Shown piece by piece: positions 1 to 7,485 of a stretch of 26,957 bases of DNA (positions are counted from its first letter, which is position 1; each line of letters opens with the position of its first letter). Position numbers and translations under genes: made by a program. The stretch comes from an uncultured Saprospiraceae bacterium (GTDB taxonomy: Bacteria; Bacteroidota; Bacteroidia; Chitinophagales; Saprospiraceae): NCBI GenBank assembly GCA_937926205.1, contig CALEYL010000026.1:1-26957 (forward strand), written 5' to 3'. The notes under the pieces are model-generated. The model made no database searches and was not told the DNA's origin. It was given only the letters and a program-made list of their open reading frames with translations.

Positions 1-167
1 AAATTCGTCAAGCCCGACAAGGCGCTCACATCGCTCACCTGCGTGCTACTTAAGTCTAGAGACCTCAAATTCGTCAAGCCCGACAAGGCGCTCACATCGC
101 TCACCTGCGTGCTACTTAAGTATAGATCACTCAAATTCGTCAAGCCCGACAAGGCGCTCACATCGCT
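1..167 (-). repeat. 66-bp tandem DNA repeat encoding 22-residue LRR units
   Basis: Copies begin at 1, 67 and 133, with a period of exactly 66 bp. The first 35 bases are identical in all three copies. Copies 1 and 2 match at 62 of 66 positions. The third copy diverges after base 167, where the LRR region begins. The repeat lies inside the NACHT-LRR gene and keeps its frame, so it is coding sequence and not an intergenic repeat. More copies may lie beyond the left edge. Confidence 0.95.
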
Positions 168-2189
168 GAATTTAGATTCTGCCAAAACCAGGACGTCCAA
201 TCCGGTAAAATCGTTCAACGCTACAGATGGGAGATTATCCGGCGCTATTTTAAGCCATTTGATGGCCGAAGGGTTTAGGGGCAAATCGGCGTTTTTTTGC
301 CAATGAAAATACCAACCTTTTCGGGTGGCCCAATCCAATAAAAATTGAAGATAGACGTCTGCAAAGATATATTGGTTTGATAATTTTCTCACGACCATGC
401 CATTCAAAACACCCCACCTTTCGCTTTCTGTAAACCATTGGCTGACATATTCGTCCGTCAGCACTTTGGCAGCCAATACTTCAAAAGAAACCTTCCCGGA
501 TGTTTTATTCCAGTCCATCAACTTTTCGAAGGCGTAGAGACAATCATCTGCTTTATAACCGGGTATGGCTTTGAAGCCCTCAAAGAATAAGACTAAGGTC
601 TCCGTCCACGCATCATTGTGGGCTACGGATTTTAGTTCATCCCAGAATGCTTTTTCCAAAACTTCCGTTGCTCGTCTGCCCGTTGCCTCGAAGAAGCGCC
701 GGTGCAGGAATTCCGCCGTCAGGAATTCCTGGATAGAGAGGTGGAGGAAGCCGTACATCCCTTCACCCCGCGGCATGAGGATGTCGCTTCGGATTTCTAA
801 GCTGTCAAAAAATCCTTTTGTTTTTTTTCGCCGTTGTTCTTCGGTATCGCGACGCAAAACAGCCTCCAAAGCATTTACAAAAATTTCTTCGGCCTGTGCT
901 CTGTTGATCGTCAGCAAAGCATCTGTTTTTGCCGTACCCTGACGCCGTTTTTGCATTTCATACGCCAGGTGCGTGAGGCAGTGGCGAATTTCATCGTATT
1001 GCAAATCGTGCATAGTCAGGTTGCGCTGCCGCAAGATGATTTTCAGGTAGGCCTCGATGATCTTGTCGTACAGCTCGTAGCGCCCGTCGGGGAAGTCGCG
1101 GTTTACGTTGTGGTAAATCGCCATCATGGTAAGCAGGTTGGGGATACGAGCCAGGTGGCGGATGTTTTCGTGGCCTTCAATCGCCTCCATGAAGCGGGCC
1201 AAGCGGTCCGGGCGGAGGTGTTCCACTTCTTCGAAAAGATCGAACCAAAGCGTCATCAGTTCGCGAATCTGAGCAGTATCGAAAGGCGCGAGGTAAACTT
1301 CTTTGAAGTTTGGAAATCTTATTGTTTTAGCGTCCTGGTCTTTTTGCGGATCTAAAAATGTATCGGCGATCTCTTTTGCTTCAAGCAGGCTCATGTATTC
1401 GTCTTCGGCTTTTGCGGATAAGCGTCCCAATCCAGCTCCGGATTTGTGCTTTTGTCTAAACTCCATTCTAATCCCTTCATCCTCCAATCCCTTTGTAATA
1501 TCAACAATGTCGTATCTCAGCCAAAAACTAGCTTGGCTAAATCCTATGACCCTTGTTGTACACCACCATCGGGGTTTAGGACATTTTTTCAAACCCTCTT
1601 CCAAAACATTGGAAAGCAATTTTCTTTGCTCCCGATCTGTCACTTCATCTAAGCCATCCAGAAGGAAAAACACCTGCCCATTTTCCAACAACATTCCTAT
1701 GGTATCCCATTCCGGGTGCATTTGTTTGAATGGGGGCTGTAAAAAAATAGCCTGCATGAATTCGTCCCAGGTCTTCACTTGCCGAAATACTTCTTCTCTT
1801 AAGGTAACCACCAAAGGCACCGGATGCCCCAGTCGTTCACGGAAAGCTGCATTTTCAGGTGCGCTGAGGACATAAGCGATGCGGCGGAGCAGGGTGGTTT
1901 TGCCGATGCCCGGGTCGCCTTTGATGAACAGTTTGTGGTACTGTGGGTCGCTGAGTAAAGTATCGAGGGCAAGGAGTTCGCCCCAGGTCTCCGGTTCAGT
2001 TTGGGGATCTAAATAACTTTCGCTGAAATGTGGTACCACGTAAATGCGGTTGCTGGAGGGGCTGGACAGCTCCCGATCATCTGCGCCGGTGCTGAGAAAA
2101 TCTACATGTCCAAACCCCTTCCGGATGGCGGCCATGTAGTCCACCAAAAAGGCATTTTCTGAAGGTTTGATTATTTTAATATTGGACAT
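1..2189 (-). CDS. NACHT NTPase with C-terminal leucine-rich repeats (NLR-like), C-terminus cut by window edge
   Basis: The frame is open without a stop from ATG at 2189 to base 1 (729 codons visible), so the protein continues beyond the window. Residues 91-99 (GDPGIGKTT) are Walker A. Residues 174-183 (FFLLDGLDEV) are the NACHT-type Walker B, followed by a TTR sensor motif. Residues 480-490 (GFLHLSIQEFL) match the conserved H-x-S-x-QEF helix of NACHT proteins. From about residue 640 the chain becomes 22-residue leucine-rich repeats with the pattern LTNLxxLxLSSTQVSDVSALSG. NACHT proteins are signal-transducing ATPases that oligomerise on ligand binding, and several bacterial ones protect against phage. 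No effector domain is recognisable in the first 80 residues, so the KAP protein encoded 5 bp upstream may be the partner. The NACHT-LRR assignment is firm; a defence role is inference. Confidence 0.93.
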   Translation of the reverse strand, partial: MSNIKIIKPSENAFLVDYMAAIRKGFGHVDFLSTGADDRELSSPSSNRIYVVPHFSESYLDPQTEPETWGELLALDTLLSDPQYHKLFIKGDPGIGKTTLLRRIAYVLSAPENAAFRERLGHPVPLVVTLREEVFRQVKTWDEFMQAIFLQPPFKQMHPEWDTIGMLLENGQVFFLLDGLDEVTDREQRKLLSNVLEEGLKKCPKPRWWCTTRVIGFSQASFWLRYDIVDITKGLEDEGIRMEFRQKHKSGAGLGRLSAKAEDEYMSLLEAKEIADTFLDPQKDQDAKTIRFPNFKEVYLAPFDTAQIRELMTLWFDLFEEVEHLRPDRLARFMEAIEGHENIRHLARIPNLLTMMAIYHNVNRDFPDGRYELYDKIIEAYLKIILRQRNLTMHDLQYDEIRHCLTHLAYEMQKRRQGTAKTDALLTINRAQAEEIFVNALEAVLRRDTEEQRRKKTKGFFDSLEIRSDILMPRGEGMYGFLHLSIQEFLTAEFLHRRFFEATGRRATEVLEKAFWDELKSVAHNDAWTETLVLFFEGFKAIPGYKADDCLYAFEKLMDWNKTSGKVSFEVLAAKVLTDEYVSQWFTESERWGVLNGMVVRKLSNQYIFADVYLQFLLDWATRKGWYFHWQKNADLPLNPSAIKWLKIAPDNLPSVALNDFTGLDVLVLAESKFSDVSALSGLTNLSDLYLSSTQVSDVSALSGLTNLRSLDLSSTQVSDVSALSGLTN

Positions 2190-2194
2190 AGGCC

Positions 2195-3679
2195 CTAAAG
2201 GTTCAGTGTTTTCAAATCAGGATCGGTAACGCCCCCGGCATCAATGACCATATTGCGTATCCAGAGTACTTGTCGTAAAGACTCGTGGGGAAAAGTTCTG
2301 GCCCATTGGCCTTCACTTAGTTCTTTCTCCAGTTGCCCCTTCATGGCTTCTGCTGCCGTAAGGTTTTCTGGCAAGATCAATCCTTCCATCAGGGGGTGCC
2401 CGCCTTTTTTCTTTTTAAAGGCTTCCGGATTTTCACAAAAAGCCAGGAAGGTGCTGTTGTAAAATTCTTTATCTGAGTATAGGTAGCAAAGCTGGTAAAC
2501 CTCGTAATGAAACGCATAGAGGTAGGCGAAAATGAGCAGTTTTTTCAATTCCCGTTCCCCTTTTTCAGCATAACCCAGAATTCCATCTCTTGAACAAAAG
2601 GAAATCAAGACGTTTGCTAAGATTTTGATGGAACGCGGATAAGGGGGCAAAAACTTGTAGGTTTTGGTCAGCGCTAAAATGTTGGCATAAAGCGGGGGTA
2701 CCTTAGCCGCATCCTGCACCTCTTTTTCCAGGCGGCCTGCTATCAATTTTGCAAAGTAGTCTTGCCGGGCATCGTGGTCGGGAATGGGCAGGTGGTAGAC
2801 ATCCTGGCAAATTTTTTCCAGATAGAGCCGGGCAAGGTTTTTCAGTTTGACCTGATCCTGATCTTTGTCTTTCGCGCCGCCCAGTACTTTTTCATAGTAA
2901 CGGGCAATGATCTGCTCCACCGCTTCCATGTCCATACCCAGCACAAATACGCAATTTTTTAGGTTGAGGTAAACCTTGATGGTTTCGAGTATTTTGAATG
3001 CTGTTTCCGGTTCGCAGCGGTCGAGGTCGTCAATGAAGATGACGGCTTTGCCGTGTGGAACCAAAACTGGTTCTTTGCCAATCAGGTTTTTTATATGGAA
3101 TTTCAATCCAATAAGTTTGCTTATGGCATCTTCCAGTAGCCGTTTTTGAGTCAGCGATTCCAAGGGCATAGACATTTGCTCTTGCTGGTAGGCTTTTACA
3201 TTATCCGTAAACTTGGAGGCAAAGCCTTTCATCCCAAACTCAAGTCCAAAATTTTTGAATGTAACGTCAATACTCTGGAGAAAGCTCAATGCTCCGGGAA
3301 CGACAGTCTCCTCAATGGTTTTCCATACTTTATGGTGCCAGGCCAGCTGGTCTCGGATTTCTTTTAATAAGGCTGCAAGAATATTGGGTTCATGTTGATA
3401 TTGCCACGCTTCAAACCATACCGGCCTAATGCCATCAATTTCTTTCTCTTCATCACTTTCTTTCCCATTTTTTCTGTCGAAAAAATTACCACCTAAATTT
3501 TCATAAAGCTGCATCAGCAGGCTGGTCTTCCCCGTTCCCCAGGTTCCGTGAATGGCCAATGCTTTGGGTGGCTCGGCATTTTTCAACTGTTTTAAGATCA
3601 GTTTACGCAGGTCTTCACGTCCTAAGTTGCATTCAATGACAGGTTCGTCATTGTGGGTCGCGTTTTTGTATTCGGCCAT
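2195..3679 (-). CDS. KAP family P-loop NTPase
   Basis: This 494-residue protein carries Walker A GTWGTGKT at 45-52 (Lys51). Walker B lies at 212-221 (AVIFIDDLDR) and is followed by the conserved CEPETAFKILE stretch typical of the KAP family (named for Kidins220/ARMS and PifA). KAP NTPases usually have membrane segments between Walker A and B. Here that stretch (about 100-200) has no convincing hydrophobic span, so the protein may be cytosolic or peripheral. The stop codon lies 5 bp before the ATG of the NACHT-LRR gene, which implies one transcript and probably joint function. PifA excludes phage T7, which makes defence plausible but not shown. A -7 element and a large palindrome lie upstream. 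The start is ATG at 3679. Confidence 0.9.
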   Translation of the reverse strand: MAEYKNATHNDEPVIECNLGREDLRKLILKQLKNAEPPKALAIHGTWGTGKTSLLMQLYENLGGNFFDRKNGKESDEEKEIDGIRPVWFEAWQYQHEPNILAALLKEIRDQLAWHHKVWKTIEETVVPGALSFLQSIDVTFKNFGLEFGMKGFASKFTDNVKAYQQEQMSMPLESLTQKRLLEDAISKLIGLKFHIKNLIGKEPVLVPHGKAVIFIDDLDRCEPETAFKILETIKVYLNLKNCVFVLGMDMEAVEQIIARYYEKVLGGAKDKDQDQVKLKNLARLYLEKICQDVYHLPIPDHDARQDYFAKLIAGRLEKEVQDAAKVPPLYANILALTKTYKFLPPYPRSIKILANVLISFCSRDGILGYAEKGERELKKLLIFAYLYAFHYEVYQLCYLYSDKEFYNSTFLAFCENPEAFKKKKGGHPLMEGLILPENLTAAEAMKGQLEKELSEGQWARTFPHESLRQVLWIRNMVIDAGGVTDPDLKTLNL

Positions 3680-3710
3680 AAGGAAAGTTGGGTTTTATCG
3701 GATATAGTTA

Positions 3711-3718
3711 CAAATCTA
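3711..3718 (-). promoter_or_regulatory. -7 promoter element of the KAP/NACHT operon
   Basis: On the minus strand this reads TAGATTTG, a perfect match to the Bacteroidota -7 consensus TAnnTTTG. It lies 31 bp before the KAP start codon, so transcription should begin near 3705. No TTTG is present at the usual 19-20 bp upstream, which suggests help from an activator or a weak promoter. Confidence 0.55.
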
Positions 3719-3733
3719 AGGAGTTTAAGGCAG

Positions 3734-3770
3734 CCGTATTGGACAAATTTTGAAAATTTGATCAATACGG
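3734..3770. promoter_or_regulatory. 37-bp composite palindrome upstream of the KAP/NACHT operon
   Basis: Outer arms CCGTATTG and CAATACGG are perfect inverted repeats. Inside them is a second perfect palindrome, CAAATTTTGAAAATTTG, so each 18-base arm matches its partner except for 2 bases. It lies from about 15 bp upstream of the -7 box outward, the position of an operator or activator site. There is no T-run on either side, so it is unlikely to be a terminator. A related, less perfect palindrome with the same core lies at 22648-22682. Confidence 0.6.
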
Positions 3771-3788
3771 ACAATGTAATTGGCAAAA

Positions 3789-3936
3789 GCCGGATAATAT
3801 CTTTTTGGTGAAGTTTACGTATCGGCGGTTGATGTAGGGGTTTTATGGGCGGAGCCCAGGGAATAGAACACGCGAGGCCGGAGCCGTCGCGCGAGCGGTG
3901 GAATAGAACACGCGAGGCCGGAGCCGTCGCGCGAGC
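3789..3936 (-). repeat. Intergenic repeat element, left copy: two identical 36-base hairpin units at 40-bp spacing
   Basis: Units at 3861-3896 and 3901-3936 are identical over 36 bases. Each holds a hairpin with stem parts CGCGA/TCGCG and GGC/GCC around a four-base loop. An upstream part (from the shared 11-mer CCGGATAATAT at 3790-3800, and a GGGC-GGAGCCC patch near 3848) also matches the copy at 4676-4831. The element ends 12 bp downstream of the PIN gene stop codon (in transcription order). On the minus-strand RNA the loop reads UCCG, closed by G-C pairs, giving a very stable structure. Confidence 0.85.
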
Positions 3937-3948
3937 AGTTACTAAGGC

Positions 3949-4365
3949 TTACAACAAAAATGGGTTTTGAATGCGCACACCGGCAATTACCCCGCCATTG
4001 TGCAGGTCTTCCGTCAAAAGGGTATGGCAACGTGCACTTTTGGCGGCACTGATAATCAGGCTGTCCCAAAAAGAAATTTGATGTTGTGCGTGCAGGTCAA
4101 CGGCATCTTTGATCTGAACCAGGTCGATTGCGATGACTTCAAAAAGCGCCAAATCATCTAAAATGGCCTTTACTTCAGGAGGCGCCTGTTTGAACTTTCC
4201 AAGCATGACTGCTGCGAACTCATTCAGCACCTGAGTACTGATGACAAATTTCACTTTCCCCTGTGCCTGCTTCAAAAGATGGAGACATTTCTCCTTTTTT
4301 TCCTGCTCATCTGCACTGAAACAGTAAACAAGAAAATTGGTGTCAAGAAAATACTTTCCGGTCAT
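3949..4365 (-). CDS. PIN-domain ribonuclease toxin (VapC-like)
   Basis: At 138 residues it has the normal size for a PIN toxin. The acidic residues expected to bind Mg/Mn are visible: Asp8 in LDTNFLVY, Glu49 in LNEF, Asp101 in FWDSLI and Glu119/Asp120 in TEDL. PIN toxins cleave RNA (tRNA, rRNA or mRNA) and are held inactive by a cognate antitoxin. The start codon lies inside the 3' end of the antitoxin gene (23-bp overlap), the usual translational coupling of a type II toxin-antitoxin pair. The pair sits between two copies of a repeat element. The RNA target cannot be predicted. Confidence 0.92.
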   Translation of the reverse strand: MTGKYFLDTNFLVYCFSADEQEKKEKCLHLLKQAQGKVKFVISTQVLNEFAAVMLGKFKQAPPEVKAILDDLALFEVIAIDLVQIKDAVDLHAQHQISFWDSLIISAAKSARCHTLLTEDLHNGGVIAGVRIQNPFLL

Positions 4366-4579
4366 ATAAGGAGGCTCTGTCCCACTTCCGGTCTTTGGTA
4401 TTTACCGACAGATGTTGGGTGTGATCAATTAATTTTTGGACAGGATCCTGCTCAGGGGGGCAAACAGTTTGCCTCAATAAGGTTCTGATGAGGTCATTCA
4501 GACTGCCCCCATGCTTTTCAGCATATTCCCGGCTCTTTTGGAGCAGGTCTTCAGGTATGGATAATGTTACATTCTTCAC
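4343..4579 (-). CDS. Ribbon-helix-helix-type antitoxin for the PIN toxin
   Basis: This 78-residue protein begins KNVTLSIPEDLLQKSREYAE, the beta-strand plus helix pattern of ribbon-helix-helix (CopG/DUF6364-like) antitoxins. The DNA-binding strand is VTLSI and the helices are about 9-22 and 25-36. The C-terminal half (about 40-78) is charged and likely wraps the PIN toxin. The start codon is GTG, chosen because MKNVTLSIP is the expected family N-terminus and no ATG fits. The gene overlaps the toxin start by 23 bp. A 17-bp palindrome at 4582-4598 directly upstream is a probable autoregulatory operator. Confidence 0.85.
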   Translation of the reverse strand: MKNVTLSIPEDLLQKSREYAEKHGGSLNDLIRTLLRQTVCPPEQDPVQKLIDHTQHLSVNTKDRKWDRASLYDRKVFS

Positions 4580-4581
4580 GT

Positions 4582-4598
4582 CACACAGTTTATGTGTG
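4582..4598. promoter_or_regulatory. Probable antitoxin operator
   Basis: CACACA-GTTTA-TGTGTG is a perfect inverted repeat with 6-base arms and a 5-base spacer. It abuts the -7 element and covers the predicted transcription start, where binding by the ribbon-helix-helix antitoxin would block initiation. Confidence 0.6.
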
Positions 4599-4606
4599 CA
4601 AATATA
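4599..4606 (-). promoter_or_regulatory. -7 promoter element of the toxin-antitoxin operon
   Basis: The minus strand reads TATATTTG, a perfect TAnnTTTG. The -33 position (19 bp upstream) reads TTGC, one step from TTTG. The GTG start lies 19 bp downstream, so the leader is about a dozen bases. Confidence 0.6.
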
Positions 4607-4675
4607 CAGGAGTCAGCATCAAAAAGCAAGTTCCTCTATATCCCGGTACGTTCGAACAAGCTCTTAGTGAAGAAG

Positions 4676-4831
4676 ACCGGATAATATGATGATAATAGTC
4701 TTTGTTAAGGTTTATGCACCTGTGGTTATGCTATTTTTTACGGGCATAGCCCGTGGAATAGGACACGCGAGGCTGGAGCCGTCGCGCGAGCGGGTAAATA
4801 GGACATGCGAGACAGGAGCCGTCGCGCGAGC
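4676..4831 (-). repeat. Intergenic repeat element, right copy: two diverged hairpin units at 40-bp spacing
   Basis: Units at 4756-4791 and 4796-4831 correspond to the units at 3861-3896 and 3901-3936 and keep the 40-bp spacing. The first is close to the left copy (CGCGAGGCTGGAGCCGTCGCG core) and the second is more degraded. The leading CCGGATAATAT and a GGGC-ATA-GCCC mini-hairpin near 4742 are shared in position with the left copy. The element ends 13 bp downstream of the MutS-like gene stop codon. Confidence 0.8.
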
Positions 4832-4844
4832 GGTGGAAGCAGCT

Positions 4845-6632
4845 TCAAATAATCCCCATCTTATCCATCAAAAACGTGGCGCTTTTATTTTTGCAAATGC
4901 CTGGCCGTAGTTTGTAGTCGAAAGCCAGTTCGTTTTGGAGGATTTCCACCTCAAAGCACTGGTTGCTGAGCTGATCCGGGTATTCATTGGTGATCAGGCA
5001 TACTTCCAGGTCATGGGTGGCGATGGCGCCGATGGCTTTTCTGGCCACCATTTTTCTGATGACGCCGAGGGTCCCACTCCGTTTGTCGTCGGAATTGGTA
5101 CCCCGCAGGATTTCGTCCAGCAGCACGAAGCAGACCTGGTTTTCGAGCACGTCCATGATGCCTTTCAGGCGTTTCACTTCTGCAAAAAAGTAGGATTCAT
5201 TGTCGCTCAGGGAGTCAGACAGGCTCATGGAAACCAGGACATTCAGCGGGTGGATTCGGGCTTCGGCGGCACAAATGGGCGCGCCAATTCCGGCAAGCAC
5301 CATGTTGATGCCGAGGGTTCTCAAAAACGTGCTTTTGCCCGACATGTTGGAGCCGGTCAGGATGATGAAAGACTGCGTGTTGAAGTCTACCGTGTTGCAA
5401 ACCCGGATTTCCTCGCGGATGAGTGGATGCCCGAGGTCCTGAAAAGCAATTTCAAAGTGATTGTTCAGTTCGGGAAAAACAAAAGCCGGGTTGTTATAGG
5501 AAAAATTGGCGAGGCTGTTCATGGTTTCAAAATCGCCGATAACCTCCAGCCAGACCGGGATTTGAGCAGCGTGCATTTTTTTCCAGTGCAGCAGCGATTT
5601 CAGAATGTGGACGTGGTAGAGCAAAAAGCCATTGAACAGGATGGCCGCCAGCCCGTTTTCGATGCTGTCCAGGCCGGAAAAAAGCTCGGAAAGTTTTTTG
5701 ATATGCGTACCGGCAAATCCGCGCTCGTCTTTCAGTTTGTTTTTTAGCGCATTCAGGGCTGGCGCTTCAAATGCCTCCTGCTCTATTTTTTCAATAATCA
5801 GGCCGTACATGCGGATGGTTTCGGAGACCTTGTTCAAACGCACAATTTCCTGGCGGATTTGTTTCATGAGAACGCCAAGCATTGACAAATTGAACAAAAA
5901 CAGGCCCACGGTGATGTCGCTGAAAATGGCCTGTTTGGTAGCAATGGCCAAAACCAGGAAAACCATCAAGGCCAGGGGGGAGGCGTAGGCCAGTGCCACC
6001 CAGATTACCGACAGGGTTTTTACCGGATTTTTCGCCCAGTTGATGAGACTTTGATAGGTTTCACGGTGGTCGGCGATCAATTTTGCCAATGCAAAAACAT
6101 CCTGCCGCCAGCTTATTTTTTGCGCCAATTCTCTGATGGCCACCTGATTCGCAAGAATGGCATCGTTGGGCAGGAGCGTCAGCAGCAATTCCGCCAGTCT
6201 AGTTTTTCCGATGTACGTGGCGGTCCTGTTGAGGTGCTGAAACAGGGAGTTTTTTCCAAAAACATCCAGGTCGTGTGCATAAGCATGGGCCGGATTGTCA
6301 AATTCGCCGCCGTCTTCGAAGGGGATGGCGCTCCGGTTCAGATAAACCAACTCTGATTCGTTGATCCCGATCAGGGCTTTTTTTATTTTTCTGTTCCAGG
6401 ATATTTTATCGTGGATTTTGATGAAAACCAGAAAAAGGACAGCGAGAAACAGCGCAATCCAAATTGCCGGGGCGTGGTTGTTGGCGAAATAGTCGTACAA
6501 ACTGTAAATAAAACCCAGTGCAATCAGGAGGCGGAGGGCGCTGATCAGGTTGTGCTTTTGGGACAATTGGAGATAAGCGCTGGTGTGTTTTTCTTTAATT
6601 TCTTTGTATGGATTCATTCCCTTTATTTTCAT
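4845..6632 (-). CDS. Membrane-anchored MutS-family ATPase (MutS domain V protein)
   Basis: This protein has 595 residues, shorter than MutS (about 850), and lacks the mismatch-reading domain I. Hydrophobic spans at about 30-48, 56-72 and 208-230 suggest membrane attachment. Residues about 260-350 resemble the MutS core/clamp helices. The ATPase domain is complete: Walker A GSNMSGKS at 427-434, the SLSDNESYFFAEVKRL signature around 474-489, Walker B CFVLLDE at 501-507, and the ATHDLE switch near 539. This is a Bacteroidota-type MutS-related family, not mismatch repair MutS. Its substrate is unknown. The ATG at 6632 overlaps the previous stop by 4 bp (ATGA); Met6 is an alternative start. Confidence 0.9.
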   Translation of the reverse strand: MKIKGMNPYKEIKEKHTSAYLQLSQKHNLISALRLLIALGFIYSLYDYFANNHAPAIWIALFLAVLFLVFIKIHDKISWNRKIKKALIGINESELVYLNRSAIPFEDGGEFDNPAHAYAHDLDVFGKNSLFQHLNRTATYIGKTRLAELLLTLLPNDAILANQVAIRELAQKISWRQDVFALAKLIADHRETYQSLINWAKNPVKTLSVIWVALAYASPLALMVFLVLAIATKQAIFSDITVGLFLFNLSMLGVLMKQIRQEIVRLNKVSETIRMYGLIIEKIEQEAFEAPALNALKNKLKDERGFAGTHIKKLSELFSGLDSIENGLAAILFNGFLLYHVHILKSLLHWKKMHAAQIPVWLEVIGDFETMNSLANFSYNNPAFVFPELNNHFEIAFQDLGHPLIREEIRVCNTVDFNTQSFIILTGSNMSGKSTFLRTLGINMVLAGIGAPICAAEARIHPLNVLVSMSLSDSLSDNESYFFAEVKRLKGIMDVLENQVCFVLLDEILRGTNSDDKRSGTLGVIRKMVARKAIGAIATHDLEVCLITNEYPDQLSNQCFEVEILQNELAFDYKLRPGICKNKSATFLMDKMGII

Positions 6633-7459
6633 CCAAAATTCCCGCCAATCCGGCTAAAAACCATTTCCGGCTTCCAGGCAATGTTCTTCCCGAAAACCAT
6701 TCTTGGCGACGTCAAGCCGGATTCGACAAATCCGTGCTGTTTTAAAAATTCAAGGCCTGCGGTATTTTCTGCCGGCAAAACGGCTTTGTCCACATCGGCA
6801 TATTTGTATTGCATCAGGGCCAGTCCGGCGTCGATGGAATCGGCAACAATGGGGCCATTTCTCAAATCGGGCAGGTAGTAGCCCAAAACGCGGTCATTAT
6901 CCAGATAAACGACAGAAGTTTCCAAAAATTCCGGGATCAGTTTCCGGCGGTTTTCTCCGGATGCTTTTTCGTCCAATTCGTAAATGCTGGAGCGATAAGC
7001 TTCCCTGAATGGCGCCAGTTTTGGAGAGACAGGACCCCCTTTCCAGGGGAATTCCCGTTTAAAAAAAATGTATGCTCCTACCGTTCTGAACCCTGCTTTT
7101 TCATAAACCGATTTTCCGGCCATTGTTGCGGTCAGTAAACAGGTTTCTACGGGAAAATCCTGAAGACGCCGGAGCAACTCAAGGACAATCTGAAGTCCGA
7201 TGCCCCTTTTCCTGAATGCACCATCCACAATGATGTGGGCAAGCCAGGCCGTGTTTTCAAAAACAAGGTATGTGCCTGTCCCCACGATACGGTCGTCTAA
7301 GGTTGCTTTTATGGGATAACAAAGATCGGCATGGACATAATATTCGATTTCCGGCATGATGTCAGACCAATCTTCCGGTTGTAAATTGCGGACTTCATCC
7401 AAATCAGCGTGGCTTAATGGTGCAAACTGCATGCTGGCCAATTGGCTGATGATGCTCAT
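6629..7459 (-). CDS. GNAT N-acetyltransferase with second GNAT-like C-terminal domain (YitH-like)
   Basis: This 276-residue protein has an N-terminal GNAT fold. The acetyl-CoA pyrophosphate loop is FRKRGIG (about 82-88), followed by a helix and SVYEKAGFRTVG, the usual strand-helix end of the fold. The C-terminal half (about 145-276) carries a second, degenerate GNAT-like module (LGYYLPDLRNGPIVAD and LEFLKQHGFVESG), matching YitH/Acetyltransf_18-type two-domain enzymes. The substrate is unknown. The gene overlaps the MutS-like gene by 4 bp and sits 26 bp after the winged-helix gene, so it is part of one operon. Confidence 0.85.
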   Translation of the reverse strand: MSIISQLASMQFAPLSHADLDEVRNLQPEDWSDIMPEIEYYVHADLCYPIKATLDDRIVGTGTYLVFENTAWLAHIIVDGAFRKRGIGLQIVLELLRRLQDFPVETCLLTATMAGKSVYEKAGFRTVGAYIFFKREFPWKGGPVSPKLAPFREAYRSSIYELDEKASGENRRKLIPEFLETSVVYLDNDRVLGYYLPDLRNGPIVADSIDAGLALMQYKYADVDKAVLPAENTAGLEFLKQHGFVESGLTSPRMVFGKNIAWKPEMVFSRIGGNFG

Positions 7460-7485
7460 GAATTTATGTTTTAGAATACGGGGCT

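Noticed and set aside
1..167. CRISPR-like regular repeats at the left edge
   Set aside because: The period is a multiple of three, there are no unique spacers of constant size, and the repeats translate in frame as LRR units of the NACHT gene.
565..1875. Plus-strand reading frames up to 190 codons
   Set aside because: They are antisense to the NACHT gene, whose minus-strand frame shows all expected motifs.
3861..3936. CRISPR array in the GC-rich repeats
   Set aside because: Only two units per locus, spacers of 4 bases, no cas genes.
3815..4069. 84-codon minus-strand frame
   Set aside because: It covers the repeat element and part of the PIN gene in another frame; no family resemblance.
4935..5747. 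270-codon plus-strand frame
   Set aside because: It is antisense to the MutS-like ATPase domain and has no recognisable domain.
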